This document shows positions 28,407 to 34,715 of a stretch of 42,588 nt of DNA, piece after piece (the stretch's first letter is position 1; each line of letters opens with the position of its first letter). Made by a program: the position numbers and the translations under genes. Location: positions 1 to 42,588 of the forward strand of contig JAZTYX010000053.1 in the NCBI GenBank assembly GCA_045637095.1. The letters are read 5' to 3'. The notes under the pieces were generated by a model. It did not search any database and had not been told where the DNA came from. It saw only the letters and a program-made list of their open reading frames with translations. Source of the stretch: UMGS1649 sp045637095 (GTDB lineage Bacteria > Bacillota > Clostridia > TANB77 > CAG-465).

Positions 28407-28752
28407 ACGCTTCTTCAAGCGCAAGCGACATTCTGCGAATTTTATTTGCCATAGAGCCGATGTATCCGGCAATAATTCTTTCGGCATCCTTTCTAAATGT
28501 CTCATCCTTATTCAGTTGTTCTAAGAATCCCTTATAGTCAGTGAAGACGGGATCAGTGCAGACTACTCTAAATGCCTTATCGAACAAAGGCTTAGAGATA
28601 GGATGCTGTCCTTTTGCGGGATTTGCGTACGCTTCAACAGCGGCCACTTTAGTAGTGGACTTACTTACTGTAAGTTTAACCAATTTTCCGTCTGAGAATT
28701 TGAAGTCGTACCTAATTTTACTGTGATGGTCGGTTGCTTGAAAAGTCTTCAA
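28405..28752 (-). CDS. Orphan small soluble protein, GC-richer
   Basis: A protein of 115 residues if it starts at the TTG at 28752 (MKTFQATDHHSK), which lies 8 bases after AAGGAG. A GTG three codons upstream touches the ribosome site itself and is rejected. It has no membrane segment. It starts with a beta-rich part (RYDFKFSDGKLVKLTVS) and ends with a helical, basic stretch (GYIGSMANKIRRMSLALEEA). Codon use (GCG, CCG, GGC, CGC) is richer in G+C than the neighbours. A strong promoter lies upstream. I do not recognise the family; it resembles the other GC-richer orphans only in composition and single-gene layout. Confidence 0.7.
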   Translation of the reverse strand: MKTFQATDHHSKIRYDFKFSDGKLVKLTVSKSTTKVAAVEAYANPAKGQHPISKPLFDKAFRVVCTDPVFTDYKGFLEQLNKDETFRKDAERIIAGYIGSMANKIRRMSLALEEA

Positions 28753-28802
28753 TCTAAACACTCCTTAAATTATTATAGTGGCTTATAATACTGACCATTT
28801 TT

Positions 28803-28832
28803 ATTATAACATAGAAGCAGAGCACAGGTCAA
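28803..28832 (-). promoter_or_regulatory. Promoter of orphan gene 28405-28752
   Basis: On the minus strand TTGACC (28832-28827) and TATAAT (28808-28803) are 18 bp apart. A small 7-bp hairpin lies between it and the ribosome site. Confidence 0.8.
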
Positions 28833-28849
28833 GGAAAACAGTAGACATA

Positions 28850-28872
28850 ATTTCGTAAAATAGATATTTTGT
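28850..28872 (+). repeat. Inverted repeat copy A, dyad-symmetric, dif-like
   Basis: This copy reads ATTTCG, T, then AAAATAGATATTTTGT. It matches copy B at 32008-32030 (opposite strand) at 22 of 23 positions. Its core AAAATA-GA-TATTTT is itself a palindrome with an asymmetric centre. Split as 11-6-11, the 28 bases from 28850 agree with B. subtilis dif, as I recall it, at about 20 positions, which is suggestive only in such AT-rich DNA. Confidence 0.55.
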
Positions 28873-28893
28873 ATAGAATAGACAAGAGATAAA

Positions 28894-28907
28894 CGAACAA
28901 ATATTCG
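28894..28907. promoter_or_regulatory. LexA box-like site 1
   Basis: CGAACAAATATTCG matches the Bacillus-type SOS box (CGAAC-N4-GTTCG) except for A in place of the G of GTTC. It lies 20 bases upstream of the -35 of the LysM gene. Confidence 0.55.
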
Positions 28908-28926
28908 ATATTTTTAATAAAAAGTG

Positions 28927-28955
28927 TTGACAAACAATTGTTCTTTATATATAAT
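28927..28955 (+). promoter_or_regulatory. Promoter of the YneA-like gene
   Basis: TTGACA (28927-28932) and TATAAT (28950-28955) with a 17-bp spacer, a consensus sigma-A promoter that would need strong repression. Confidence 0.92.
28932..28943. promoter_or_regulatory. LexA box-like site 2 in the promoter spacer
   Basis: AAACAATTGTTC, one mismatch from GAAC-N4-GTTC, between -35 and -10. Confidence 0.55.
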
Positions 28956-28961
28956 TAAAAC

Positions 28962-28975
28962 AGAACAAAGGTTCG
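28962..28975. promoter_or_regulatory. LexA box (SOS operator) downstream of the -10
   Basis: AGAACAAAGGTTCG contains a perfect GAAC-N4-GTTC and lies at about the transcription start of the LysM gene, where LexA would block initiation. Confidence 0.78.
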
Positions 28976-28986
28976 GAGGTAATTAT

Positions 28987-29286
28987 ATGAAAAGAAGATA
29001 TAGAGTAAATTATAAAAGAGTAGTAACAAATATAATAGTATTAGCGGTTATATTCATGGTATTTAATGCTTTTACTAACATTACATTTGGTTCAAGAAAT
29101 ATACAAACTAAAACAATTCGTGTAGAGCGTAATGATACTTTATGGAGTATTGCTTCAGATATATGTAAAGCTTCTACTGAAGAGTTAAACGTACAAAATG
29201 TTATTATACAAATTAAGAATATAAACAACTTAACTGAGAGTACAATATACTATGGTCAAGAATTGAATGTTCCTATATATATGTAG
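28987..29286 (+). CDS. YneA-like SOS cell division suppressor (membrane anchor + LysM)
   Basis: A 99-residue protein with a basic start (MKRRYRVNYKR), one membrane helix (about residues 12-31) and a single LysM domain (about 42-97, IRVERNDTLWSIASDI to YGQELNVPIYM). This is the architecture and size of Bacillus YneA, which halts division during the SOS response. In B. subtilis yneA stands next to lexA; here lexA is not adjacent. The start is the ATG at 28987 after CGGAGG; upstream in-frame codons would lie inside the promoter. Three LexA-like boxes around a consensus promoter support DNA damage control. The alternative is a generic LysM wall protein, but the boxes argue against that. Confidence 0.8.
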   Translation: MKRRYRVNYKRVVTNIIVLAVIFMVFNAFTNITFGSRNIQTKTIRVERNDTLWSIASDICKASTEELNVQNVIIQIKNINNLTESTIYYGQELNVPIYM

Positions 29287-29308
29287 AAATATTATAATAA
29301 TTCCCTTT

Positions 29309-29339
29309 AGGCAGCTATTAATTTAGTTGCCTTATTTTT
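29309..29339 (+). terminator. Terminator after YneA-like gene
   Basis: AGGCAGCTA (29309-29317) pairs with TAGTTGCCT (29324-29332) with one G-T pair and is followed by TATTTTT. Confidence 0.88.
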
Positions 29340-29355
29340 ATGTCTGTGATAATAT
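29327..29355 (+). promoter_or_regulatory. Possible promoter of gene at 29384
   Basis: TTGCCT (29327-29332), 17 bp, then TAATAT (29350-29355) with TGA in front as an extended -10. The -35 overlaps the right arm of the preceding terminator. Confidence 0.5.
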
Positions 29356-29383
29356 CTATATATACTATATATGAGGTGATTAT

Positions 29384-30586
29384 ATGGAAAAACAAGAAAA
29401 TCCTATAAATACTGAAAATACTGAGAAAAATCGCCCTCCTAAAAGGCAAAATAAGGCGTTTTTTATTTCTTTAGGTGTAATATGTGGTCTGTTATTGTGT
29501 GCAATTTATATGATTATTCGTATGCCTGATGAAATTCCAACTACATTATCTAATACGAGAATTGAGAGATTTAAAGGTAAAGATTATTACATTTATACAT
29601 ACCAAGGAGTGTACAATGGCGAACATCAACATGTAACATACTCATTAACTCCAGATGATAAAAATGCAAATGTACATCTTAAAGAAGTTATGACGTATGA
29701 TCAATATGTAGAGTTTTGTATGGAAAGAAATATAGATATTAAATATACTGATCAAAATAAAAATTACATTGTGTTATCTTATACTAGTTATAGCCATTGT
29801 TATGGTAGACTTGCGGATGTTGAAAAATTAGGCAAAGTAATAGCACTATATGTTTGGGATCAAATAAAAGGAGTTCCCAGTCCTTCTATTGTACATGGAT
29901 ATGCAATAATAATACCAACAGATGCTAGTACACAAACTATTATTAATGTTGTACCTATGTATATTGAAGAAGAATTTGAAAAGATTACTAGTGCAATAGA
30001 GTTCCCGAATATATTGAATCAAGGCGACATGATGGTTAAAAAACCCGTTATATATCTGTACCCTACTAAAGATACTAAAGTTGATGTAAAGCTTGTAAAT
30101 GACAATTTACTTACTTGTACATATCCTAAATACCAAGATAAATGGAGTGTACTTGCTAAACCAAATGGAGATCTAATGTATTTAGAAACTGGTAGAAGTC
30201 TATACTCGTTATATTATGAAGCAGATAGTTTAATAAACTTTACAGTTACAGATGAAGGTTTTGTGGTTAAGGGTAAAGATTCTGCTACTTTCTTAGAAGA
30301 CAAATTAGAAATATTAGGATTAAACGAACATGAAGCAGAAGAATTTATTATATACTGGTTACCTATATTAGAAGCTAATGAATACAATTATATTAGATTT
30401 GCTACTAAAGAGGAAATTGATTTTAACATGCCTTTAGAGATTAATCCAAATCCAGATAGTGTAATTAGAGTCCTAATGACATATAAAGGCCTTAAATCGC
30501 CTATAAACGTCAAAGAACAAGTGTTAGAAACACCAAATAGAGATGGATTTGTTTTAGTTGAGTGGGGCGGTACTGAAATTAAGTAA
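29384..30586 (+). CDS. Membrane-anchored protein with KPVIYLYP domain, unknown function
   Basis: A 400-residue protein. A hydrophilic N-terminus (about 24 residues) leads to one membrane helix (about 25-46), then an extracytoplasmic part. From about residue 220 it contains the striking motif KPVIYLYPTKDTKVDV, followed by LTCTYPKYQDKWSVLAKPNG and, near the end, an EEFIIYWLPILEANEYNYIRF block. I have seen this KPVIYLYP domain in many uncharacterised Firmicutes surface or exported proteins, but know of no assigned function. GAGGTG lies 6-7 bases before the ATG. It is a single-gene unit between terminators. No catalytic residues can be named. Confidence 0.72.
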   Translation: MEKQENPINTENTEKNRPPKRQNKAFFISLGVICGLLLCAIYMIIRMPDEIPTTLSNTRIERFKGKDYYIYTYQGVYNGEHQHVTYSLTPDDKNANVHLKEVMTYDQYVEFCMERNIDIKYTDQNKNYIVLSYTSYSHCYGRLADVEKLGKVIALYVWDQIKGVPSPSIVHGYAIIIPTDASTQTIINVVPMYIEEEFEKITSAIEFPNILNQGDMMVKKPVIYLYPTKDTKVDVKLVNDNLLTCTYPKYQDKWSVLAKPNGDLMYLETGRSLYSLYYEADSLINFTVTDEGFVVKGKDSATFLEDKLEILGLNEHEAEEFIIYWLPILEANEYNYIRFATKEEIDFNMPLEINPNPDSVIRVLMTYKGLKSPINVKEQVLETPNRDGFVLVEWGGTEIK

Positions 30587-30639
30587 TTATACATATATAT
30601 AATGTATAAAAATATTAAAGAGGAACTTAAAAATAATAA

Positions 30640-30675
30640 AGAGGTGCTTAAAATTATTAAGCATCTCTATTTATT
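30640..30675. terminator. Bidirectional terminator
   Basis: AGAGGTGCTTAA (30640-30651) pairs with TTAAGCATCTCT (30657-30668); T-rich sequence follows on both strands, serving the converging genes at 29384 and 30696. Confidence 0.85.
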
Positions 30676-30695
30676 TACATATATAATAATGTTTA

Positions 30696-31655
30696 TTATC
30701 TTAATTTATTTAATGGGTTATTATCTATTGCAGATTTAACTTCATCGCTGTCTATATGAGTATATATTTGGGTTGTAGCAATAGTTTCATGACCTAATAC
30801 TTGTTGTAATGTTCTAATATCTACACCTGCATGTTTGTGCATTAATGTAGCTGCAGTATGTCTAAGCTTATGTGGTGTATACTTTTTAGGATCTAAACCT
30901 GCTTCTATAATATACTGTTTAACCATTATTTCTACCATTCTAGGAGATATACGTTTATACTTTTTGCTTATAAATAACGCACGTCTGTCGTCGCCTTTAA
31001 GCTTGTCTATTGGTCTAACCCTAAGATATGTTTCTATAGCATCTAAACAGGCTTTATTTAGGTGTACAGAGCGTTCTTTATTACCTTTACCTATAACAGA
31101 TAGCGTATCACCTTTGATGTGTTCTAAATTAATTCCTACTAGCTCAGAAAGACGCAAACCACAGTTTAGAAAGACTGTAAGAATGGCATAATCTCTTTCT
31201 TTGAACTCGCCAGAAACAGAGTGGAGTAGGGCAAGAGACTCATCTAGATTTAAATATTTAGGTAATCTTTTTTCTAATTTTGGTGCTTCAAGTCCTGAAG
31301 TTGGATTTCTTTCAATTTTTTTAGTAATATCGCATAAATATTTATAAAATGATTTAATTGATGAAATTTTACGAGCTCTTGAAATTGCTTTAGTATTTTT
31401 ATCATATAAATAATTATATATATCTGAAATTTCTACAGATTTGAAAAAATTTAAATCTAAATCTGAAATATCAATTTCTTTGAAATTTTCAATTTTAATA
31501 TTATATTTATCACGTTTAATAAATTGAAAAATATCTCTAAGATCATAATAATATTCATTAACAGTATTTTTAGATCTGTTTTTAGTAACTGTTAAGTAAT
31601 TCTTTAGATAATCCTGCAAAATTTGCGGCATATCATCATATGTAGGATGTTTCAT
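30696..31655 (-). CDS. Tyrosine recombinase (XerC/XerD-like)
   Basis: A 319-residue tyrosine recombinase. The N-terminal SAM-like core-binding domain spans about 1-125. The catalytic domain has the first Arg in NCGLRLSELVG (about 172), a Lys in GKGNKER, the HKLRHTAATLMH box with His and Arg (about 266-277), LQQVLGH (about 290) and the nucleophile Tyr in TTQIYTH (about 299). All catalytic residues are present. The start is the ATG at 31655 after GGAGG; a TTG four codons upstream belongs to the ribosome site. It could be the housekeeping dimer-resolution Xer or a dedicated inverting or integrating enzyme. The inverted repeats at 28850 and 32008 bracket it. Confidence 0.9.
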   Translation of the reverse strand: MKHPTYDDMPQILQDYLKNYLTVTKNRSKNTVNEYYYDLRDIFQFIKRDKYNIKIENFKEIDISDLDLNFFKSVEISDIYNYLYDKNTKAISRARKISSIKSFYKYLCDITKKIERNPTSGLEAPKLEKRLPKYLNLDESLALLHSVSGEFKERDYAILTVFLNCGLRLSELVGINLEHIKGDTLSVIGKGNKERSVHLNKACLDAIETYLRVRPIDKLKGDDRRALFISKKYKRISPRMVEIMVKQYIIEAGLDPKKYTPHKLRHTAATLMHKHAGVDIRTLQQVLGHETIATTQIYTHIDSDEVKSAIDNNPLNKLR

Positions 31656-31729
31656 AAATACCTCCAAAAAACGACGCTCTAGAATCGATTTTAAGGCGTT
31701 TTTATTATTAGGGGTATATAGTTTGACCT

Positions 31730-31780
31730 TGAAAAAAAGGCCCCTAAAACGCCAAAATAGAAAATAGGGCTAAAATGACT
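31730..31780 (-). terminator. Terminator-like hairpin on the minus strand
   Basis: On - GCCCTA (31780-31775) pairs with TAGGGGC (31746-31740, one bulged G) across a long loop and is followed by CTTTTTTTC. It would end transcripts coming from the gene at 32119. Confidence 0.6.
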
Positions 31781-32007
31781 AATTTTGTATATAGACACAT
31801 ATATAATGTATGAAATTTTATAAAATGTATATACAGATATATAATTATGTAGTAGAATAACAAGTAGAGCTAAACAGCAGGTAATATATATGTATATATA
31901 AATAAAAATATAAATACGAAATATATATGAAGGGCCCTGAAAGCCTTGATATACATATATAATATCAGAAGAGGGTTCTATATGCAATAGTTCCTTCTCT
32001 AAAATAC

Positions 32008-32030
32008 ACAAAATATCTATTTTGCGAAAT
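32008..32030 (-). repeat. Inverted repeat copy B
   Basis: Read on the minus strand this is ATTTCG, C, then AAAATAGATATTTTGT, differing from copy A (28850-28872) at one position. Weaker similarity continues for about 17 bases beyond the 3' end of the repeat (10 of 17). The two copies face each other about 3.2 kb apart, with the recombinase between them. Confidence 0.55.
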
Positions 32031-32101
32031 AACACATAACAAAATAAGAGCCTTTCTTCTTATGGCCTACTTCTTCTATTATGTGCTAATTTCGTTTTTT
32101 T
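32025..32101 (+). other. Long stem-loop ending in a T-run (terminator or structured RNA)
   Basis: CGAAATAACACATAA (32025-32039) pairs with TTATGTGCTAATTTCG (32079-32094) with one bulge. The 39-base loop contains a second small hairpin (ATAAGA/TCTTAT), and seven T follow (32095-32101). The T-run orients it on +, yet no + gene ends upstream, so it may be the 3' end of a small RNA or part of the repeat element. I could not find a clean promoter for such an RNA. Confidence 0.45.
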
Positions 32102-32118
32102 AATTTTGCGTTTACTTT

Positions 32119-32395
32119 ACTAATCTATTATTTTTAATTCTTCGTACTCCTTAAATGTTTCTTTGCTTTTACTTATTAAATAAAATAATAACATTCTTAA
32201 TTCTGAATAATAATTTTCAAAATTGTTTGTATCATAAAATTCTTGCATATCTATATGCTCTACCTTACCGTAATACATGAATCTGCATAGAAGCCCTATA
32301 CTACATATTAATACGCTTGCGTTATGCATGTTAAGTCTTAATGTTATATACTCATTTCCTCGTTTTTTACCGCGTTTGACGCCAATTTCAGCCAT
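32119..32395 (-). CDS. Orphan small protein, unknown
   Basis: A protein of about 91 residues with a basic start (MAEIGVKRGKKRGNEYITLR), a moderately hydrophobic middle (ASVLICSIGLLCRFMYYG) and a charged helical end. AAGGAGGG lies 6 bases before the ATG, the best evidence that it is real. It ends with TAG. It is divergent from the gene at 32534, with about 140 bases between the starts. It sits just outside repeat copy B. I do not recognise the family. Confidence 0.62.
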
Positions 32396-32445
32396 TTTAT
32401 CCCTCCTTCCTATAGTGTTTTACTTATATTATGTATACTTTATCA

Positions 32446-32474
32446 TTGAAAACCACCTATATTTATGATATAAT
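32446..32474 (+). promoter_or_regulatory. Promoter of gene at 32534
   Basis: TTGAAA (32446-32451) and TATAAT (32469-32474) are 17 bp apart. Confidence 0.8.
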
Positions 32475-32533
32475 AACTTTCGTGATTAATATTTCTATTC
32501 TAATAAATAAATTTAAAGGAGATTTTTACGTTT

Positions 32534-33043
32534 ATGACTCAAAACAATCGGCATTTTTCACTCATTCAAACCGGCAAATTCACAAGTACACCTTCTGCCA
32601 ATCCTTTCAGGATCAAAAATTTCTTTTTGAATGTTGAGTTCAATTATATGGGCTCAAATGCATTTTTGGTAACTGCACTTAGGTTAGCTGCAGCTCGTAT
32701 AATGCATAATAAACATAGATATGCTATACAGCACACAGGTATCTATGTAAATGATACAGATGAACTTCTTCTCTACTGCGATGTAGAAAATGCTATTACC
32801 ATAACCAATATGATAAAAGAATATATCGCCAAGCCCTACGACCTTGTAGGACAATCTTCACCAGGACTTACAACAGATTTATTCTGGTGGTGTATAGATA
32901 AATCTCCTATGTTCGGAGATTGGTTTGCATTTACTTCAAATAACATTAACTTGTTTAAGGAAAGTTTTGATGCAGCTGATGGGATTTGGATGATGATGCC
33001 TAACTACGAGCGCGAAATCGCATATCGGAAAGCTGTTTTGTAA
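32534..33043 (+). CDS. Orphan soluble protein, unknown
   Basis: A 169-residue protein without membrane segments. It is rich in aromatic residues, with two Trp-rich spots (LFWWCIDKSPMFGDWFAF near residue 117 and GIWMMMPNYER near 150). AAAGGAG is about 12 bases from the ATG, slightly far. Codon use is a little richer in G+C than in neighbouring genes, especially at both ends. It has a clean promoter and strong terminator. I do not recognise a family. The first 30 residues (Ser/Thr/Asn-rich) look disordered, so a later start is possible (for example the Met at residue 39). Confidence 0.65.
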   Translation: MTQNNRHFSLIQTGKFTSTPSANPFRIKNFFLNVEFNYMGSNAFLVTALRLAAARIMHNKHRYAIQHTGIYVNDTDELLLYCDVENAITITNMIKEYIAKPYDLVGQSSPGLTTDLFWWCIDKSPMFGDWFAFTSNNINLFKESFDAADGIWMMMPNYEREIAYRKAVL

Positions 33044-33050
33044 TAATACA

Positions 33051-33083
33051 AGCTCACTCATATATATGGGTGGGCTCTTTTCT
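33051..33083 (+). terminator. Terminator after gene 32534-33043
   Basis: AGCTCACTCATA (33051-33062) pairs with TATGGGTGGGCT (33065-33076) with G-T pairs; CTTTTCTT follows. Confidence 0.88.
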
Positions 33084-33094
33084 TGCATTTAAAT

Positions 33095-33122
33095 AAAATC
33101 AAACCCCTACTATAAGTAGAGG
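33095..33122 (-). terminator. Terminator of the nuclease-like gene
   Basis: On - CCTCTAC (33122-33116) pairs with GTAGGGG (33110-33104) and is followed by TTTGATTTTATT. A separate GAAAACT/AGTTTTC hairpin lies at 33144-33159. Confidence 0.72.
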
Positions 33123-33180
33123 CTGATATAAGAGGTTATATATGAAAACTAAAGTTTTCTCTAGTCTGCATTCTGTGTAA

Positions 33181-33711
33181 TTAGTTCCAGATACCTAAAC
33201 CTTGGTTTCTAGCTTCTATTTGAGCTTTTGCTAATACATCTAATTTGTTTATGTTATTTCTTTCTGCTCTAAGATTTGCTAAACCATTTTCTAGTAATGT
33301 TTCATTGTAGAAGTCATTATCTATATATAAGTATCCGTATGTTTTTCCTTTTTCTGATTTAACTGTATCGAAATCTACTACTACATTCTTTCCTGTTAAG
33401 TCTGCTGCCATTCTGTTAGATAAAGCTTCTGTATTTTTTGTAGATTCTATACCAATTAAGTTAATTTCATGTTCTTCACCATTTGATACTAAAGTTACTG
33501 TTATACCATTTACTTCTTTTACAGTTCCTTTTATAGCTTGTTTAGTGTATGTGTATGCATCTTTTTCTACGGGAGTAACACTAGCTACTTTGTTTTCTGG
33601 AGTAAATCCTATAACTAAGCCAGTAACTATTAATGCTATTGATATAATAATGACCGCTACTGCTGGTCCATATTGTTTAATATAAAACATTTTCTTATTT
33701 TCATAATACAT
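33181..33711 (-). CDS. Membrane-anchored SNase-like protein with lost active site
   Basis: A 176-residue protein: an N-terminal membrane helix (about residues 14-35), then a staphylococcal nuclease-like OB fold from about 60 to the end. The fold is recognised from LIGIEST (compare LIGIDTPE), YGYLYI, LLENGLANLRAE and the terminal AQIEARNQGLGIWN. The catalytic Arg and Glu of real SNases (positions of VRLIGIDTPE and after) are replaced by Asn and Lys, and the second Arg (near YGR) is also absent, so nuclease activity is unlikely. It may be a binding module. The start is the ATG at 33711 after GGAGG; the ATG at 33726 is part of that site. Confidence 0.78.
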   Translation of the reverse strand: MYYENKKMFYIKQYGPAVAVIIISIALIVTGLVIGFTPENKVASVTPVEKDAYTYTKQAIKGTVKEVNGITVTLVSNGEEHEINLIGIESTKNTEALSNRMAADLTGKNVVVDFDTVKSEKGKTYGYLYIDNDFYNETLLENGLANLRAERNNINKLDVLAKAQIEARNQGLGIWN

Positions 33712-33765
33712 ATTTACTACCTCCATAAAAATAAAGTTACATAATTTGAGCCATACTATAATATT

Positions 33766-33804
33766 ATGATACCATAAATATTATGTAAAGTCAATATTAT
33801 GTAA
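33766..33804 (-). promoter_or_regulatory. Promoter and candidate operator of SNase-like gene
   Basis: On - TTGACT (33794-33789) and TATCAT (33771-33766) are 17 bp apart. Two identical 12-base repeats (AATATTATGTAA on +, 33777-33788 and 33793-33804) flank and overlap the -35, 16 bp apart. An inverted TTACATAAT lies at 33737-33745. A repressor or activator site is likely; the half-sites also resemble one arm of dif. Confidence 0.6.
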
Positions 33805-33878
33805 CCAATTATCTATTATTTTCTTCGTTTATTCTACTTCTTTTTGCCTTTTTAATTGTTGATTGCTAATTTTTTATG

Positions 33879-34598
33879 TTAAATATCTGCGTTGTGCCAT
33901 ACGTTTTGAACATCATCGTTAGCTTCTAATTTGTCTATAAAGTTTTCAAATTTTTCTGCTTCTTCATCTGTTAGTTCTTTCTTTAATGTAGGAACCATTT
34001 TAATTTCTGATTCTACTGTTGTATAGCCATTCTTTTCTAAATATTCGCTTATTTTGAAGTATGCTTCTGGTGCACCTGTAATTTCAATGTAACCTTCTTC
34101 GCTTACAAAGTCTTCAGCACCAACATCTAATACTTCTAGCATTAATGTATCTTCATCTATACCAGCTGCTTCTAGTATAAATACAGATTTTTTGGTAAAC
34201 ATGTATCCAACTGAACCAGTTTGTCCCATGCTACCGCCACTTCTATCGAATATACATCTAATATCTGCTGCAGCCCTATTTTTATTATCTGTCATAGCGT
34301 CAACTATTACAGCAACTCCGCAAGGACCAAATCCTTCGTAAGATATTTCTTCATAGTTAGCTGCATCTGATGCGCCTGAAGCTTTTTGAATACATCTATT
34401 AATGTTATCATTTGGCATGTTATTAGATTTAGCCTTAGATATAACATCCCTTAATTTTGCGTTACTTGCCGGATCAGGACCACCTTGCTTTACAGCAACT
34501 GTAATTTCTTTACCTAATTTTGAATAAATTTGGGCTTTCTTACCGTCAACGGCTTCTTTTCTTCTTTTAATATTTGCCCATTTACTATGTCCACTCAT
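33879..34598 (-). CDS. yebC: YebC/PmpR family protein
   Basis: A 239-residue protein. It begins MSGHSKWANIKRRK, the family hallmark, followed by GKEITVAVKQGGPDP and the RAAADIRCIFDRSGGSMGQTGSV core (motif shown in part), with a C-terminal acidic domain. YebC proteins were first described as DNA-binding regulators. Some (YebC2 in Firmicutes) help ribosomes through proline-rich stretches, so which role applies here is open. AAGGAGGAGAAGG precedes the ATG. No terminator is evident downstream before the SNase-like promoter. Confidence 0.95.
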   Translation of the reverse strand: MSGHSKWANIKRRKEAVDGKKAQIYSKLGKEITVAVKQGGPDPASNAKLRDVISKAKSNNMPNDNINRCIQKASGASDAANYEEISYEGFGPCGVAVIVDAMTDNKNRAAADIRCIFDRSGGSMGQTGSVGYMFTKKSVFILEAAGIDEDTLMLEVLDVGAEDFVSEEGYIEITGAPEAYFKISEYLEKNGYTTVESEIKMVPTLKKELTDEEAEKFENFIDKLEANDDVQNVWHNADI

Positions 34599-34681
34599 AT
34601 ATCCTTCTCCTCCTTCATATGTTTGGTTTAGTTTAACCTTTAATATTCTAACACATTTTAAGTAATTTGTGTAGTCTTTTT

Positions 34682-34713
34682 CGCTCCAAAATGCGTATTT
34701 TAAGCGTTTTTTA
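34682..34713 (+). terminator. Hairpin with T-run oriented against the flanking genes
   Basis: CGCTCCAAAAT (34682-34692) pairs with ATTTTAAGCG (34697-34706, one bulge) and TTTTTT follows on +. Both neighbours lie on -, where the same hairpin is followed by AAAAAG. It may stop antisense transcripts, or be only a weak terminator for the - strand. Confidence 0.4.
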
Positions 34714-34715
34714 TA

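Larger units (their letters stand above)
31656..32118. other. Long intergenic region with terminator, repeat and stem-loop
   Basis: These 463 bases between the recombinase and the gene at 32119 are very AT-rich. I see no credible gene: the open frame on - at 31691-32035 is low complexity without a ribosome site. The region holds a terminator-like hairpin for the - strand (31739-31780), a TGAAASCCTTG-type motif (31934-31948), repeat copy B (32008-32030) and a long stem-loop (32025-32101). Confidence 0.6.

Noticed and set aside
31691..32035. Open frame of 114 codons on the minus strand
   Set aside because: Low-complexity Ile/Tyr-rich translation of AT repeats, no ribosome site, overlaps repeat and hairpin structures.
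33764..33791. Possible chromosome dif site
   Set aside because: Only the right arm fits; the left arm matches poorly and the segment is explained as a promoter with direct repeats.
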